Source of the DNA: Leptasterias polaris
Taxonomy: Eukaryota > Echinodermata > Asteroidea > Forcipulatida > Asteriidae
Assembly (NCBI GenBank): GCA_037783415.1
Contig: JAZGTN010000005.1
Span: 930,001 to 994,000 of the forward strand
DNA: 64,000 nucleotides
Direction: 5' to 3'
Shown here: positions 27,601 through 42,600 of the stretch, piece by piece
Layout: each line of letters opens with the position of its first letter
Position numbering within the stretch: the stretch's first letter is position 1
Notes under the pieces: generated by a model
Told to the model about the DNA's origin: nothing
The model's database searches: none
What the model saw: only the letters and a program-made list of their open reading frames with translations
Position numbers and translations under genes: made by a program

Positions 27601-30600
27601 TCATAATAATGAAACATTCTTTCCATTGAACATTGTCATTTCCTTAATATGTGCATATATGGCAAAAAAGAAAAAGAAAATAGATAACAAAAAAAGAAAA
27701 CAAAAAATTATAAGAAGAAGAAGATGGTTCTAGGAGGTTTACATTCATTTCAATCTCTTACATGTACAAGGAAACACAAAACTAAAAAGCCTTGGAGGAA
27801 ATTTAATCAAAATTTGTCAAATCTGATGCCCGAGTTTTAGAATCTATAAATAGACTCTCAGTATCCCTGATGCAATGATTACATCATACGCATCAGGGGC
27901 AATGAGTGCTGTTCCTCCTCCATCAATCAATTATTATAAGGCGTTAAAAAAAGCCGGGAATGAGCACCTGTTTGATCAAATTTTCTCCATTTCAATGCGA
28001 GTTAGTTTTGCTAAGACGCTTCCATCCAAAACTCAAAACTGGGTTTATTTTTTCATCCAATAGATGAGAATAAGAGCTTTCAAATAAACACCTTATTTGG
28101 AAAGTATTTCTGAACCTACAGAATGTTTAAGACATCATTGATAAACAGCCGATGTTTCGGTTGTCTTCAATTTCAATGCTATTTATTACCACTTCATGTC
28201 GGATGACGTATTATAAATCCTCCAAAGTTGGTTTATGTCGGACAATGTTTTTCCGCAGATAACAACTTCAGAACGCCCTCAATGTTTTGCAGTCAATTTG
28301 ACCACTGACATGTATACACCCAGTCATTCCATTGTTTAGCGTGCACCTATTGTACTACACTCTGTTTCCCTCTCGTACAAAGGCCCCAACAAGTTCTAGG
28401 AAAAAAAAATAAAAAAGTAAAATACCACGCCAAGGCTCAGATCTGTTTTTTGGAACCCGCCCAACTATTTTTGAGAATTGCCTGATTTTGGTGTGGGGCA
28501 TCACATTTTCTATTAATACGTTTTTGTTTGTTTTGTGTAGCCAACACAATTACAAAAAATGAATACATGAGCAAATGTTGTTCTTTAAAAAAGAAAAAAC
28601 AAGACTCAGTTTGATATTCCAACGAATTGCTTTGTGACTTTTTCCCACACATGAATAAGTACATGTATACTGTTAAATAAAACACTGTACGCATGGTTGC
28701 CATAGAAACATGATACCCATAGCAACCCCAATTTGGTGAAAGAATATTATCTTTAGAAATAATAGAAATAAAAATCACCAACCAGCATGGATGTATACCT
28801 TCCTTTTTTGATCAGATTATCATTGCCCAATCAACTTACCGCTGCGACAACGGTAATTTTGTAAAGCCAAATTGTGCATTAATAAATGCAGGTACAGTGT
28901 AGGTGAGAAATGGCTCAAGCCTTGAGTGAGTGTCTCTCTGCACACATGGCATATATAGATTCTTTCCCATCGTATAACTCCTTTTACTTACATATGCAAA
29001 CATCAATTAAAAATATCGACAATGCCTGCTCTGTTTTTGAAGTCTGGTAAATTAGAGGTGGGCATTTCAGTCAAATGTATTTCAAGCAAAACATGGGTTT
29101 TTCTGATTTTAACAGGGATTATCTCTCCTAGAAAAACATTGGATTTGAAAGAGAATAACAACTTCGAAAAATAACAAAACAAATTTTTGGAAAAAAAAAT
29201 TAAAACAGGGAGACCACCAAAATTAGGGCTAAATAGCTCAGTTGGCAGAGCACCAGCAAGTTGATCTGGAGGTCGCAGTTTCAAGTCCCGCTGTTTGTAC
29301 CAAAGTGCAAAAAGAAGAAAATAGTTTGTATCAAAGCTCAACAAACCTAGTCAGGGTTTGCCCTTAACACAAGCCTGGCATACATCGTCTAGTAAAAACT
29401 GCTATGGGCTAGTAAACACCACTTTTAAACTTGCCCTGTGGGCTACTAAAAAACTGCTCAACCCACTTGCTTATAATGCTCATATTTCTTCTTTTTCAAT
29501 AGACTGTGCAAGTCTCGCGCGTATCTGAACGAGAAAACACGTCAAACGAAGAACATTTTTATTTCTGAAATCAAATCTTTGTTTTAAATTATATCTCATG
29601 ACAAAATCTGAACAACAAAAATAAATCATTACAATTTTATGAAATTAGTTTTAGCTTTTTAAAAAAATACGCCAAAGTGTGTTAATTATTATTAAAAACA
29701 AATTAAAACTCTGGGACAAGGATGCTTTTTTTATGTTAACTTTTTAGAAACCCCTTACGCAGATTCGTGAAGGTCAAACGGGTTTTAAATTGACCCGTAT
29801 CGCAGTTTAAAGAGGAATGCCAACGCCTCAACACCATAGACTGCAATGAAAAGGGTTCGCTTTGCAATTACAGCATCTGGCGATTATAATCGCGCATCCA
29901 AAACAAGCTTTTACATAAGTTTTATGATCGGAGGTGAGCACAAAATTCTTATTTTTTTGCAATAACCGGAAGCTGAGGTCAAGTTTAATTCTCGGGTTTT
30001 CTTCGTTATATTGTTGAATTGGTTTTACTTTCATATTTTTTTATCACTTAGTATTACGTTCCCAACAACATGTATAATTTTCTAGGTCATAAACTACGTT
30101 AAGCTAAAATAATGGACGAAACAAAATCTCGCCACGTAAAACTCCATATGGTTGGGACCACTATGGTCCCGGAAGTTCGAATGCTCGCGAGACTTGCACA
30201 GTCTATTGTGAAAAATAACCTTTAAATACATTAATTTGTTTTTAATTGTGTGAATCTCACTTCATTTGACCATTAAACTGATTGTGATCACTACCATCAT
30301 CAGAAAGATACATCATTTATGACAATAAATGTTTAAAATCTTGGCTACTAAAACTTCCTAGGGCAAGTAACCTACAGTTTTATTAGCCTGGTGGGCTACT
30401 TTACAAAAAGCTTAAAGGGAGTGTACTGGTAATTACTCCAAAAATTAATGACCATAAAAGCTGACTTGGTAAACAGCACCAGGGAGCTGTTGATATTATA
30501 AAACATTGTTAGAAACGACGCCCTTTGAAGTAATGTAGTTTTAGAAAAAGAGGTCATTTTTCACCCAAACATTAGAACCTGAGAAAGGCTTCAGGCATGC

Positions 30601-33600
30601 AGCCTTTCTCATACATCTGAAAGCACACAATTCTACTCAACGAGGGTGTCTTGTTTCTTTCATTATTTTCTTGCAACTTCAATGACCAATTTAGTCCAAA
30701 TTTCCATGCGTTTCATGCATTTATGTTGGGATACATTAAGTGGGGGAACTGGTCTTCGACAATTACCATGAGTATATATTTACTCCGCAAGGCCTGCTAA
30801 CAAGTGGAAATTGTTTTTCCTTCAAATTTACAACATGGAAAAATTCAATTGGATTAATCAATGTACAGAATTTACTGTACACCTTGAAAAGATCATGAAC
30901 AGTTAGCCGTGGTTAGGGGCAAGCAGATGTATACATTTTTATATACTTCCAATAACACTCTCAAAATTAATAAAAGTAATTTTTATGCCATCCTTTTCAA
31001 AAATTACCGTTGACTAAACTGCAAGTAGACCTGGGCCCAATTTAATGGCTCTGCTTACCGTCAGCAAAGAATCGGCACTTTCCGAAGCAGGGAGTTCCAC
31101 GCTGGCTTACATCAAGCGTATTTCACGGGTTAGCAGGGAATTTTTGCATGTGCACTTTTGTAGTCCACGTTACTAGGCATTCTATGCTTATACTGCTAGC
31201 GCAGAAAAATGGCGCTTGCGTGGTAAGCGGAGAATGGTGATCGCACAGAATGGTGAAAGCACAGAATTCGGCGGTAAGTAGAGCCATGCAATTGGGCCCT
31301 GGGTTACAGACGTGCACACACACTGCGGTGCATTACGGTAATATTGCAAGGCAAGAATAAAGTGGGAAAAACTAATCAGCCGTGCAAAATGTAATATCCT
31401 GTGATTTTACACAAACAGAGTTGCCCGCTGTAAAATACCCCAGGCAACCGAGCGTGTGGTTTTCCAGTTAAAGGGAACCACATGTACATCATTGTTTTTT
31501 TGAAAGAGGAAACTTAATTCCTGTCTTCTAGTTTTAAATCAACACACAATGTACAACCAACCTGTGAACATTTTATCAAATTCAATGGTCATAGTTTGGC
31601 TGAAAACATCACAATTTGTACACATGTTTTTTCAGAGATTTGTTGCACGTTCGTAGTGCAATCTAAACAAGCATTTGGTGATTTGTTGTCTTACTCATGT
31701 GTGGGATTTACATGCTTCCAAGCAACAGTAATTTAGTTTGCTTTGTTGTCCCTGACCAGCATAGTATTGTTTGATTTTTTTGTTGGGTTATTTTCTTATC
31801 CTTCCCCAGATTGAATTCTCGTACTTGCATAATCCCTTCATAGTAATACACTCATTTTTCATTTTCCCCATGATAATAACTCTGCAGTTCTCCATGCTCG
31901 TCTAGTTGCCCTCTATAAAAGAAATATTGAATGCATTTTGTTTGTGCTTTGTCGCAGAATATAATCACTTTGTAAAATCAGACTTTCTGTAGCAATGCAC
32001 TCTTTACAGATCATACAATTATTATCTTTTTTACTTAAAATTAAACGAGCAGGGATGTGATAGGCTGTTGAAAAAAAATCTGAACTCTGAGCGCAAAGCG
32101 CGAAAGCTTGCGAGCACGAAGCCCGATAATAACATCTATCATTGGTTTTAAAAGCCCTACTCTGCAATCTGGGGCGTTATATATGGTTTTATCTTCATTT
32201 TTATATGAGTTTGATCTTAAGTTAAAAAAACCAAACGGATTTCTTTTTTTGGAGGGCAAAAAAACACCCCCGGATTTCCGGTTATAAACGGAGAAATCAC
32301 ATCCCTGAACAAGAAACCCTCAAAAGTGTCCAGCCTTGTACTTCTGTCATCTGGCGCGAAACTCCACAATTTTATATTGTAGTCCAATATAGATAGTTAT
32401 TGGACGCTTTGCAGCACAGGTCTAAAGATACCTTGCATAAGATTTTGAAGAAATTTAAGTTAAAGATGTGGGAGGAAAACCCAAACAGGGTTAGCCAGAT
32501 GCTATCAGGTAGGGACTGAAAACACATACATTGTAAAAGGCTCAGGTTCACAAGTGGGATTCGAACCGAGGTCCACAGTGGTGAAATGCAGGGAAGAAAC
32601 CCCTAGGCCTATTCTTTAAATGGGATTGTCTTGGAAGTTCTTTTCACAGAATTCTTAAACACAATGGAAACAAGGATCTCTTTGACATTTCATGTGTAGC
32701 TGTTTACTGCTCAAAACATTTGCAGTATTGCAGTATTAAAAACGGCATTAAAGGGAATGGTTTTGTTTAGCAATTTTGCTTAGCAAACTTAACATGTTTT
32801 GAAATAAACAATAATAATGACTGTATCGGGCAATTTTGACACTCATGGTGTGTATTTCCCCCAATCGTTGGACAACTTATTCACTTCTTTAAACCATCTC
32901 GGCTTCCTGTGGTGTTATACAACCTGTGTTGCCAAACGCACGTAGCGCACCAAGATAAAATAAATCAATCACAAGAACCATCTCTGCCCTTACATGTACG
33001 GTCACAGGTACCCAGCAGGTACCCTTGGGTGAAGAGAAGTTTTAGTGTCTTGCTCAAGGATAAAGTGTCATTACCAGGATTTGAACCCACACCCTGATGA
33101 CTTAGCCACCAGAACTTGAGTCCGATGCACTAGATTGCTCAGTCATGACAGGCTATGAAGTGTACCAGCTAAAGAGTGAACACTGTGCACTCTGCTTCAA
33201 ATGATATACAGATTTGCTTGTTGTAACTTATGTTGTGAATTTAAATATTACACATTTGTTAATTATGATCTGAATTGCTTACCAAGGTGTTTTTACCAGT
33301 GATATGAAAACCAACAAAAAACAAACCACAACAAACTAAAATGCACTAAATAAACATTACCATTCAAATCAATACATTGATTATCTTATGCTGTGATTAC
33401 ATGCATTGATTCAATCATTTTTCAAAGTCTGCTACAATTCACCATAGAATTGATTGAACCCTGACCTCAACAATCAAATTTTGCCTCATCTGAAATATGC
33501 AGGTGGGGGGAAGGGGGAAGGGGAAGGGGGAAGGGGGAAGGGGGGGGGAAGGGGGGGGGGTGATTAAGACATCTTTGCCATTCAAATTGTGTGGGAAAAC

Positions 33601-36600
33601 CACTGCAATGATAAAACACCCAGGTTTGTGGATCTGCAATTCTGCAAGTGATTAAATACGGTGCAGCAAAAAGCTGTTGTCAAACTGTAGCGAGCCCGGT
33701 AGCCACTCAATCACACATCGCGCGAGACAGCTCAAGTGGGTACTTCTCTATGCATTAACAAGCTCTTTCCTCACTGTCTTCCCTGGTCCCAGTACATGGT
33801 CTTCTCTTGATAGCCCCAAGGTAAGCATCCGACTGGTATTTACACATGGTGTCCAATTAGCTACAATGTATCCATGGCAGTAAGGTACATATGTACACAT
33901 TGTACTATAAAATTAGACACAAACAACATTGCTTTCACTTCAACTCATTACATGGTTAATTTTAAAGGTATAAATACAGAATTGGTAGAGCTGAAAAAAG
34001 AGTTGCAGACAATAGAGAGGTTTCGCAAGCGTACGGATACGGATACAGATTAGACGTTAGATGCACGTCAGATTTTGTTTCGCAATCATAGAGTTTATGT
34101 GTCAGGCCTAGGCCAAAGTTAGACACACATTGGCATAGGTTTTGCGAGCAAAACAAATCCAAAAACATTATGTGTATGTTCTTGTTACATTGGAGAATTT
34201 GATTGAATAGTATTTTTTGTTTAACTGATCGTTTTTGGACCCCCACGTTAAACGCGTGTAAAGAAAGTTTCCGACAAGCAGGTCCAAACAGAGACAACTG
34301 TTTATACTGCATTTTCCCCATATTTTGCTTACAAATGATGAACACATTTCTACATGTATCTATGTCATGAATGACTTAAAAGCAATACCGGGGAATTTTT
34401 TTTTTAATCTAGGGCAAAAATACAACTAAAATCAGCAAAACGGTATCCGTTTTTAAAGTACGTGTATGAGCTCCCGTATCCGTTGTCAACGCGCACGCAA
34501 AACACGGAAGCCACGGTTACGAGTCACGTGAACACACAAAGTGTATCCGTATCTGTAGCCTTGCGAAACCTCTCTAATGTTTGGGTGCTACCTACGTGTA
34601 CATGAAATAACAACCCTTTGAACATTTTGGATTAATTCATTGTGTGATAAGTCGGGAGAAAGTTGTGAAAAACCATGCACAATTTTGAGCTGAAATCAGC
34701 TGTTGCATTTTTAAAAATAGGTTTTTACATACAGGGGCCTACTGTTTTCTGGAATATTACTATATTTTAGAGGGAAATATTTCATACACAAAAATGGTTC
34801 TCGTATGAACTATATAGTCTTAAGTAAGCTTTTAGACTAAAATCAAACAATGATGCTTTTTATCCCTGAAGTAGACCAATCCTGTATGGACCAATCCAAG
34901 CGCACAAATGCTAGGACATTGGCAGCGCAAGGTTTTGTACACAAAGACATGGAAAAACCTTGTCGTTTAAACTTTTTATGTGAATACACCGATCCATTAA
35001 GCCACGCCCATTTCTCATTGACCAATCACAACCGCGAAATCTGATCACCATTTGAGCCGTTTGGTGATCTTTGCACTAATGGTGATCGGGTTTCGCGGCT
35101 GTGATTGGTCAACTCGTAAGGTGGTGGGGCTTAATGGATCGATCTATTAACTGTCTTTCCCAACGATTTTAAAGATTTTCTCTGGCAGGACAGCATTATA
35201 TAACAATGTATAGAGCACTGAACGTGGGTACATGTATGTTTCAAATTTCACTCTGAAAGATCATCAAATAAAAATATATTTTACACCATTTAAACGTTAG
35301 GTTAGAAACGTGCAATTTTCTTTCCACTTTCATAAAATGAGTGCTTAACAAAACAAAATTTGACAATAAAGTCTTTCTTTAAAATGCTTGTACATGTACA
35401 TGTACATGTATGTAAAATTATTAACAAGGAAAAAAGTGAAACCAGTTTTGTTCTTGGAAGAGTAAAGTCACTTCCTTCCTTTTGTTTTGAATCAACAAGC
35501 CTTCCAACCATTCTATAAATATTTCACATGTTTCAATTCCATCCTTGGTTACTTTCATCAACAAACAAAAGTTTTTATTGCTGTCCTTGTTTTGGTTGCT
35601 GTTGCTAACTACCTGATGTTCATCTGTGACCTGTCTGGGACCTGTTTTGAAACTTTTATCTTAGTGAAATATTTTTCCTGATCTGTGTAGTGAGAGTACT
35701 GTGCTGAGTTTGTCTCTTTGTGTAGTTCTGGGTCATTTTCCCTTTTATTCTTTGGTATTATTTTTTGTATCATTGTGCATTTTGACGTTTACCGCTTTTT
35801 ATTGTATAAACTACCATTTTGTACATGTAAGAGACCATACCACCAATCTGGCGCACCCACAATAGAGCCAACCAAAGCTCATCGGCAGATTGAAAACCAT
35901 ATTTGTTTGCCTTTTGACAGATTTGTTCACCGGAGAAAAAAGTATCAGGACATTCAATAGTAGTTCTTCGACAATTTGAACTATACTACATGTAGACTGT
36001 ATTACAAACAAAAATAGAGTAATAAATGCAGCAAAAACAAACGGCTAAATTTTGACTTGTTTTTTCCCGTTTTGACGGTTACTAAATTACTAAACGGATA
36101 GTGATTTTGTAATCGGTTAAACGTTTGAAAACGTTTATGCCACAGGCTTAGACCATAATTCAGTAATACTGCAAGTGTCTATTTACACAGTAAATGATGA
36201 AATTTAAATAAACCATTAATAAAAAAGTTTCAAGGATTTGCTTGTTTTATGTCAAGGATTTTGTGCCCTGTTTTGTGATGGGGGATGGTTCTTTTGATTG
36301 GAATAATCACAACTTTTGTTGTACTTACTCAAGCGGTATTTATGCGCCTTGGGGTGGGATTAGCATGAGGCGCTAAAAAAATCAAATAATATACAAATAA
36401 TGAATGTTTATGAGTGCAATGGTGCGAATATTTTCATGAGTTGAAAGATGGAATGTTCTTTTCAACGAGGCGGAGCCGAGTTGAATGGAACAATCCATCT
36501 TTCAACGAATGAAAATATTCTCACTATTGCATGAATGCAAAACATTCATTATTTGTTTTATATAACATCCAAGTAAATTTTTGCCATTTTGATTGGAGGA

Positions 36601-39600
36601 TACAACTTTCAAAACAAACAAAGCGTACAATATTTAATTGTGACATTACACCCCTTCCTTTTTTTACGTTTATTTGCTATCATGTGACGGACAATCCTCC
36701 AATCAAATGGCAAGGATCTGCTTGGGTGTTATATAATATACCTTATCCTTTGTTTGGTGGAACCGGGTAACATGTCATCCGTTTATTTTGCCATGTATAC
36801 TGCCGCGACGCTCCAAAATTTGAATATAGGTGTCCCATATGGAAAATTATAGGATACTTCAAATGCTTCGCAGCATCGGTTGCAAAATAAGCGTTTCCTC
36901 CCGTTTATTCATCTCAACTCAGTTAAGTGGTGCCTACATGGAGTCATCCACATTGTTTCGAAGGGTATTTTTTAGGGGGCTCCCCCTCACCCCCATGAGG
37001 AGGTATTTTCAACACTCCTTGTTTGCCTATCAAGCATATCTCAGAATCCTACTGTACTATTGTCTATATAGACTTCCCTAATGACGTCAGAGTAATACAA
37101 ATTAATCACCCTCATTATAAAAGATTTATAGAGATTTTTTGTGGAACATTGGTTCAGTAATTATAACACAAGGGAATGAGAATAGGCCTATATTAACCAA
37201 AAACAACAATTTTATCTATTTTGCTCGTTCTTGCTTGACCTTGTACAAGCACTACATGTACCAGTACATTTTATAAAACAAAAATAGGCACTCTTGTTTT
37301 CTTTTCACTGTAATGTTTAGATTCTAGTCATATTTTGAGGATGTGCAGGGCCTAATTTCATGGCTCTGCTTACCGTAAGCAAAGAATCGGTGCTTATGGA
37401 AGCAGGGAATTCCGCGCTTACGTCAAGCATATTTCACGGGTTAGCAGGGAATTTTTGCTTGTGCGCGTGCATACTCCACGTTACTAGGCATTCTTCGCTA
37501 ACACAGCTAGCGCAGAAATTCGGCACTTGCACAGTAAGCGGAGAATGGTGATCGTAAGCGCAGAATTCGGGGTAAGCAAAACCAATTGGGCCCAGTTGGC
37601 CCATATCCTTTTGAGTGGGTTGTGGAATACAGTTACATAAAACCAGCACACTCCATCCTGCAGCAGTCTTAACCCTTTGAACTCTGACCAGCGTGGAGGT
37701 ACGGTACCTCCACACTGACACCCTGAGTTATTTGCATGAAATTTGAATAACAATAGAATGCGTAATAATTAGTATTAATTATCTCCACTCATATGTCACT
37801 ATCGGACACTGAATGCATACATGTTTGTATGCCTACCTACGTACTTGCCTGCAAAGCTTCAGAACACAACTGTGTCATTTTCATCATCAGTTTCGTCCTC
37901 AAAATCACTATTATTTTCGTAATCTGAAGCATCCATGTCCTCATATGAATCTTCATCGAGTACCCTTTGCAGTGCCTCATCCGTACCCATCGTATTTCCT
38001 GCCATTTTGGCAAATTTTCATGGAGAAATTTCACGAAAAATAACGTTGAACCATTACCCGACTCGTTGCATACGTGATGTCATCGCAAAGTGGTCACATG
38101 ACACGTAAAGTCACATGATCCACTAGTCACCTGTTCCGAGGCCGGAAAACCGGCCGCTCGGGTTATTGTACTTTGTGTGTGCGGCCGGTTTTGCGGCCGC
38201 TCGTGTTCAAAGGGTTAAACTATTTTATTCTGAGTAACACCTGGGCCTAGCAAAAATAAGCAGGTACCAGTCAAAGATGGTACAGTGTATTGTACATTGT
38301 ACATGTACATGCAACATGGTATTTTGGTTGGTAACCTCCTTATTCCAGTAAGCTTAATGTTGACATACTTAGCTCCTCTTTGAACTTAAGCAGCTCTATG
38401 AAATCGGATCCAGGTCTACAATACTTCCTGTGCAGTGCAACTGAGAGAAATGAACTGTGTTCTAAAACAATCTTCCTATTGAATGACAGTTTTTCAGTAC
38501 AGTGCTCATTGTATACATCCTGAAGTACATGTAAAGGAAAATACATAAAAGGGTAGTTGCACGGTGTCTCGCACTATGTCTACATTCAGGAATCTTTTCC
38601 AAATGAAACTCGTCACTAGCAATAGCAACATCTAGTCAAGAACATAAAAAAATAAAAATAAATACAAATCTTTCATACTGTGGCCAATGTATTGTAATAC
38701 GATTCACCATGAAGTGGAATCACCCATGGAATCACCCATGAAATCACCCGTGAAATCACCCATGGAATCACCCATAGAATTGCCAATGGATGGAATAACC
38801 CATGGATGGAATCGCCCATGAAATCGTCCTCGAAATCACCCATGGAATCACCCATGGAATGTAAACCCATACACAAGCAATTTGATAAATTGTTTTTATG
38901 TAAATAACTAGTCTTGACAGAGCTGCCGACATTGGAATTTTGCAATCAGGGAAATGTTTTTAGAACATTAAAGTGGTCGATACAATCCAAAAATCCTTCA
39001 ATACCTCGTGTTGTAGATCATGCTTTTCCAATGTCCTGATAATAGAATGATCTTGGAAGTGCCACAATACAATGTACATACATCGTTTTGTCCACAACAT
39101 TTTTATTAATACACCGTCGTCAATGTATTTGTTGTGTAAATGTAAAGAAAGAAAAAATAATAATAATGTAGTGTTAAATGATTTGAAAATAATTTACGAA
39201 GAGTGGACCTACATGTAATACATGAATAAAAAACAAATTGTATAGGCCCTACCAGGACAAATAAACATTAATATTGAAATTAAATGCAGTGGATGTTGAT
39301 TGCTTTCAAAGTAATAAATTGTACACAACATACGAGTACAGGGAATGTGGTTTGAATGTACAAAATATTTAAAATGGTCACAGGTGAGGACTAGGTCTAC
39401 CCTTGATCTTTCTTTCACTAGCAAATCAGAAAATGAAGGGAGCTTTTCCAAGAATCCGCCAGCAATTCATTCAACCACATGTTTTATCTTTGGAGACCTT
39501 TTGTTGGGGGTGGAGGTCACAGTTAATAACTGAGGCAAGAAATAGGTCTCTCCGCAGGTGAACAAATTTGACATTATTATTTAAGTGAGGCTTCAAGTTT

Positions 39601-42600
39601 TAGGGCAGTTTTTCAATATAAAATGCAGTGAACAGGCATGATGTTTGGCCCTTGGAAAGAAGCGGTAAAATGTTATTGAGTACAAGGGCTGGCTTACATG
39701 GCATGGCTTTAATAAAAATTCAGATTCTTCTGAAGGCAAATGAATTGAAAATCAGATTAAAGTATAGGAAGAATATCATGTCTGGGTGAATTATGGAATC
39801 TGCTCTGTGCCAGCTACACATTTACATGTAGTTGTACCCTGGACACTGCTTCAGCTCTAGTTTAAGCACCAGATCTGCCTGTTTCAAGTCTTGTACCAAA
39901 AGTGTACATTTTGAAATTACTGACGGAGCCCAAGTCGGAGCCCAAGTTGAAGCAAAGCCCGAGATGTTATTTCAAAAAGGGTCCATGCACTAGCCAGCTG
40001 GTGCTGAACTGGTTGCCAATTTACCCAACGGGCACAAACTATTTTTGCCCTTCTAGCCTTTGTTTGAGAGCACTGTTTTGCTAGGTCAGCACAAATGTGT
40101 CCTTTGCTGTATGTGTATTTGATGCCCTTTTTATGCCCTCAACCTTTTATTTTACTGTTTTTTGTAATTTCTTATTCTTGTTTATTGATTTCATCCCGTT
40201 ACTTGTATTTATTCTCCTTATAGACGATGTGACCTGTGACGTCATTTGAAAATCATAACACGATGCGCGCGCATGTCGCCGGGCAAAACCTTTGTGTACT
40301 TGACAGCCAGCTAGAAAGTACACGCCATATTACCATGACTACGCGTCTTTTTGCCCGGCGGAACATGACTTGGACAACAGACTTGTCAACAGAGGGCGGT
40401 TAAGATGTAAACAGAGGTCACATCGTCTATACACACAGGAAAGACAATATTTTAAATCTTTGAAACTTGAATTTTTTAAAGTTATTTTATCTTATTTTAT
40501 GAAGAATGCATACAGTTAGGTAGTTCAATTAATTTATCCGTAATGTGGATAAAATTATAGCTCTTTTATCAGATGATGAATTATTCGCACCTGTGATTTG
40601 CAAAAGAAATTTCTTTACAAAGTAAACAAAAGGTTTCCAGGTTATACAGGGGGAGGGCATACTTACTTCCCATTTGCCTGACGCCCTTGCTTCACTCATC
40701 AGTCCAATTAGGATATTCAGGTCATGGTTCATGTCGTTGTTTTCATCCCGCAATGCTTCGTTTTCCTCTGTCTGCCGATCAAAACGATGCTGTATATCCT
40801 GTGATGATATCAAGATTTTTTTTTTATTCACATGATCTGTTCATCCAATACGAGATGCAAAAACAATAACAACAACAACAGGAGCAACAGCACCTAAAAC
40901 AAAAAGTCTGTGCCCACTTTATGCCAAAATCCTAAAACATTTTACCAAGGAATTTGTTCTTATAGCAAGCAATCAAAAGAAGACTTTGACTGGACTTCAG
41001 ACAGAAATATTTTAAGTGAACCCTGATTTTTTATTACAATCAAGTTTTGCCTTTAAACAAATCAAAGGTGTTATACTAACATGGAGGGTTTGCTCTGTGT
41101 TCTGCTTCTGTATTGTTACCAGTCGCAGCTCGTGTTCGACGTCCCTGCATTTGATGGTGATGTCCTAAAAAATTTCAAACAAAATTCAAAGTAATGATTA
41201 GCACAACTCTTTTTCAATTTTCCGGACTGCCCTTGCTGGTTAGTTGAATGATTCTGCTGTGTTTTAAAACTGAATGCAGGCCTGATACTTCATGGGGGGC
41301 AAATGTCAGAGGCAATTGCCCTGGTCATTGCAATGGTGCCCCTTGAAATGTACAGTAGAAGTTGTAGTTTCACTCAATGAGGTGTCCTTAACTGAGAAAC
41401 TGAAGAATAAACTATCAGGTATTTGAAAGAAATTAATTTTCAGAAAATAGGAATTGTTCGGGATGCCAGTCAGAAGTCATACAACCTGTAACTGCCATAT
41501 AGCCAGGGATCACACCAAAAATGTCGATACAACCCGGGAAGCGACAGCACAGGGATCACCCTAAGGGGATGCAACCTTTTATTTCAAATATCAATAATAA
41601 ACCACAATGGAAACTGACCAGGTAAATTTTGAACAATTTTGGGCTGAGAATAATTTGTTATCATTGGTTTTTAAAGGGTGTCTTTTTATTTATGCATTAA
41701 GGAGGGTAATCACAAACACAGTCTGACAGCAATCTGTATAGTAAGCTCAATGGAATAGCTAGTGGTAGGCCTATATACCTACTGTCAACTAAGTTGACCC
41801 ATAGTCAGTAATTGGTAGAGAGACCATTCTAGTTACTGTCCTGGTCAGTACATGCTCTTGTCTAGGACATGACAGGGCCTCCTTAACATCAAGCACAGAT
41901 GGAACAAACATAAAAAACTGAAGGCCCTGTGCATTGTGTACAATTCTTGTAAAACACCCAGGGGGCCAATTTCATGATTTCACAAAGCAAAATCATCTTA
42001 TTAGATGATACGGCAGCTCATTTGTTCCAGCAGCTATTAAACGGTATAATGAGCTGTCGTGTGGTTGGCTCGGATCCATATAATTACCAAACTGTTTTAT
42101 GTAACAATTTTATTAATTGCGCGTGTGATGTAAACTAATTAGAATTTTTTAAACATTTATTATATACAGTTATCTTTTATTACTGATCGTTTGTTTTATG
42201 TATGTACACTTCTTTGTCAAGGCCATTTTAATTTTCCCAGTGAAGGAATCAAGTTTTAATCTAGTTCTATATAAGTCAGCATTACCATCAATATTTGTAT
42301 ATGACATCACTTTGCTAAGCAATTATGACTGATGTGCATCTTAGCTCTTTGTGAAATCAAGCCCAGGACATTTTATCATGAAGAAGAAGGAGCTTGCCCT
42401 GGCTGTTTCTGAATTGGCTGCATAATGCGACTCTCTCAGCACGTTTGAAGTTCAGTTTATGTGATATGTACATTTGGATATGAAATTTGTGTAAACTCAA
42501 ATGTAATGCAGTACAGACACCTTTTTATACATAGCTAGACATCGCAATCTGTGTGCACATTTTCATTGTTTGACCTCAGCTATAGCGACCAATGCTAGGG

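Noticed and set aside
29828..30034. 68-codon frame [14 protein letters not shown]...
   Set aside because: It lies inside the T3 MITE and recurs in its second copy; treated as repeat sequence, not as a gene.
38340..38546. 68-codon minus-strand frame
   Set aside because: Part of it (GCAGCTCTATGAAATCGG on the plus strand) matches MITE ends seen at 14640, so it is repeat-derived.
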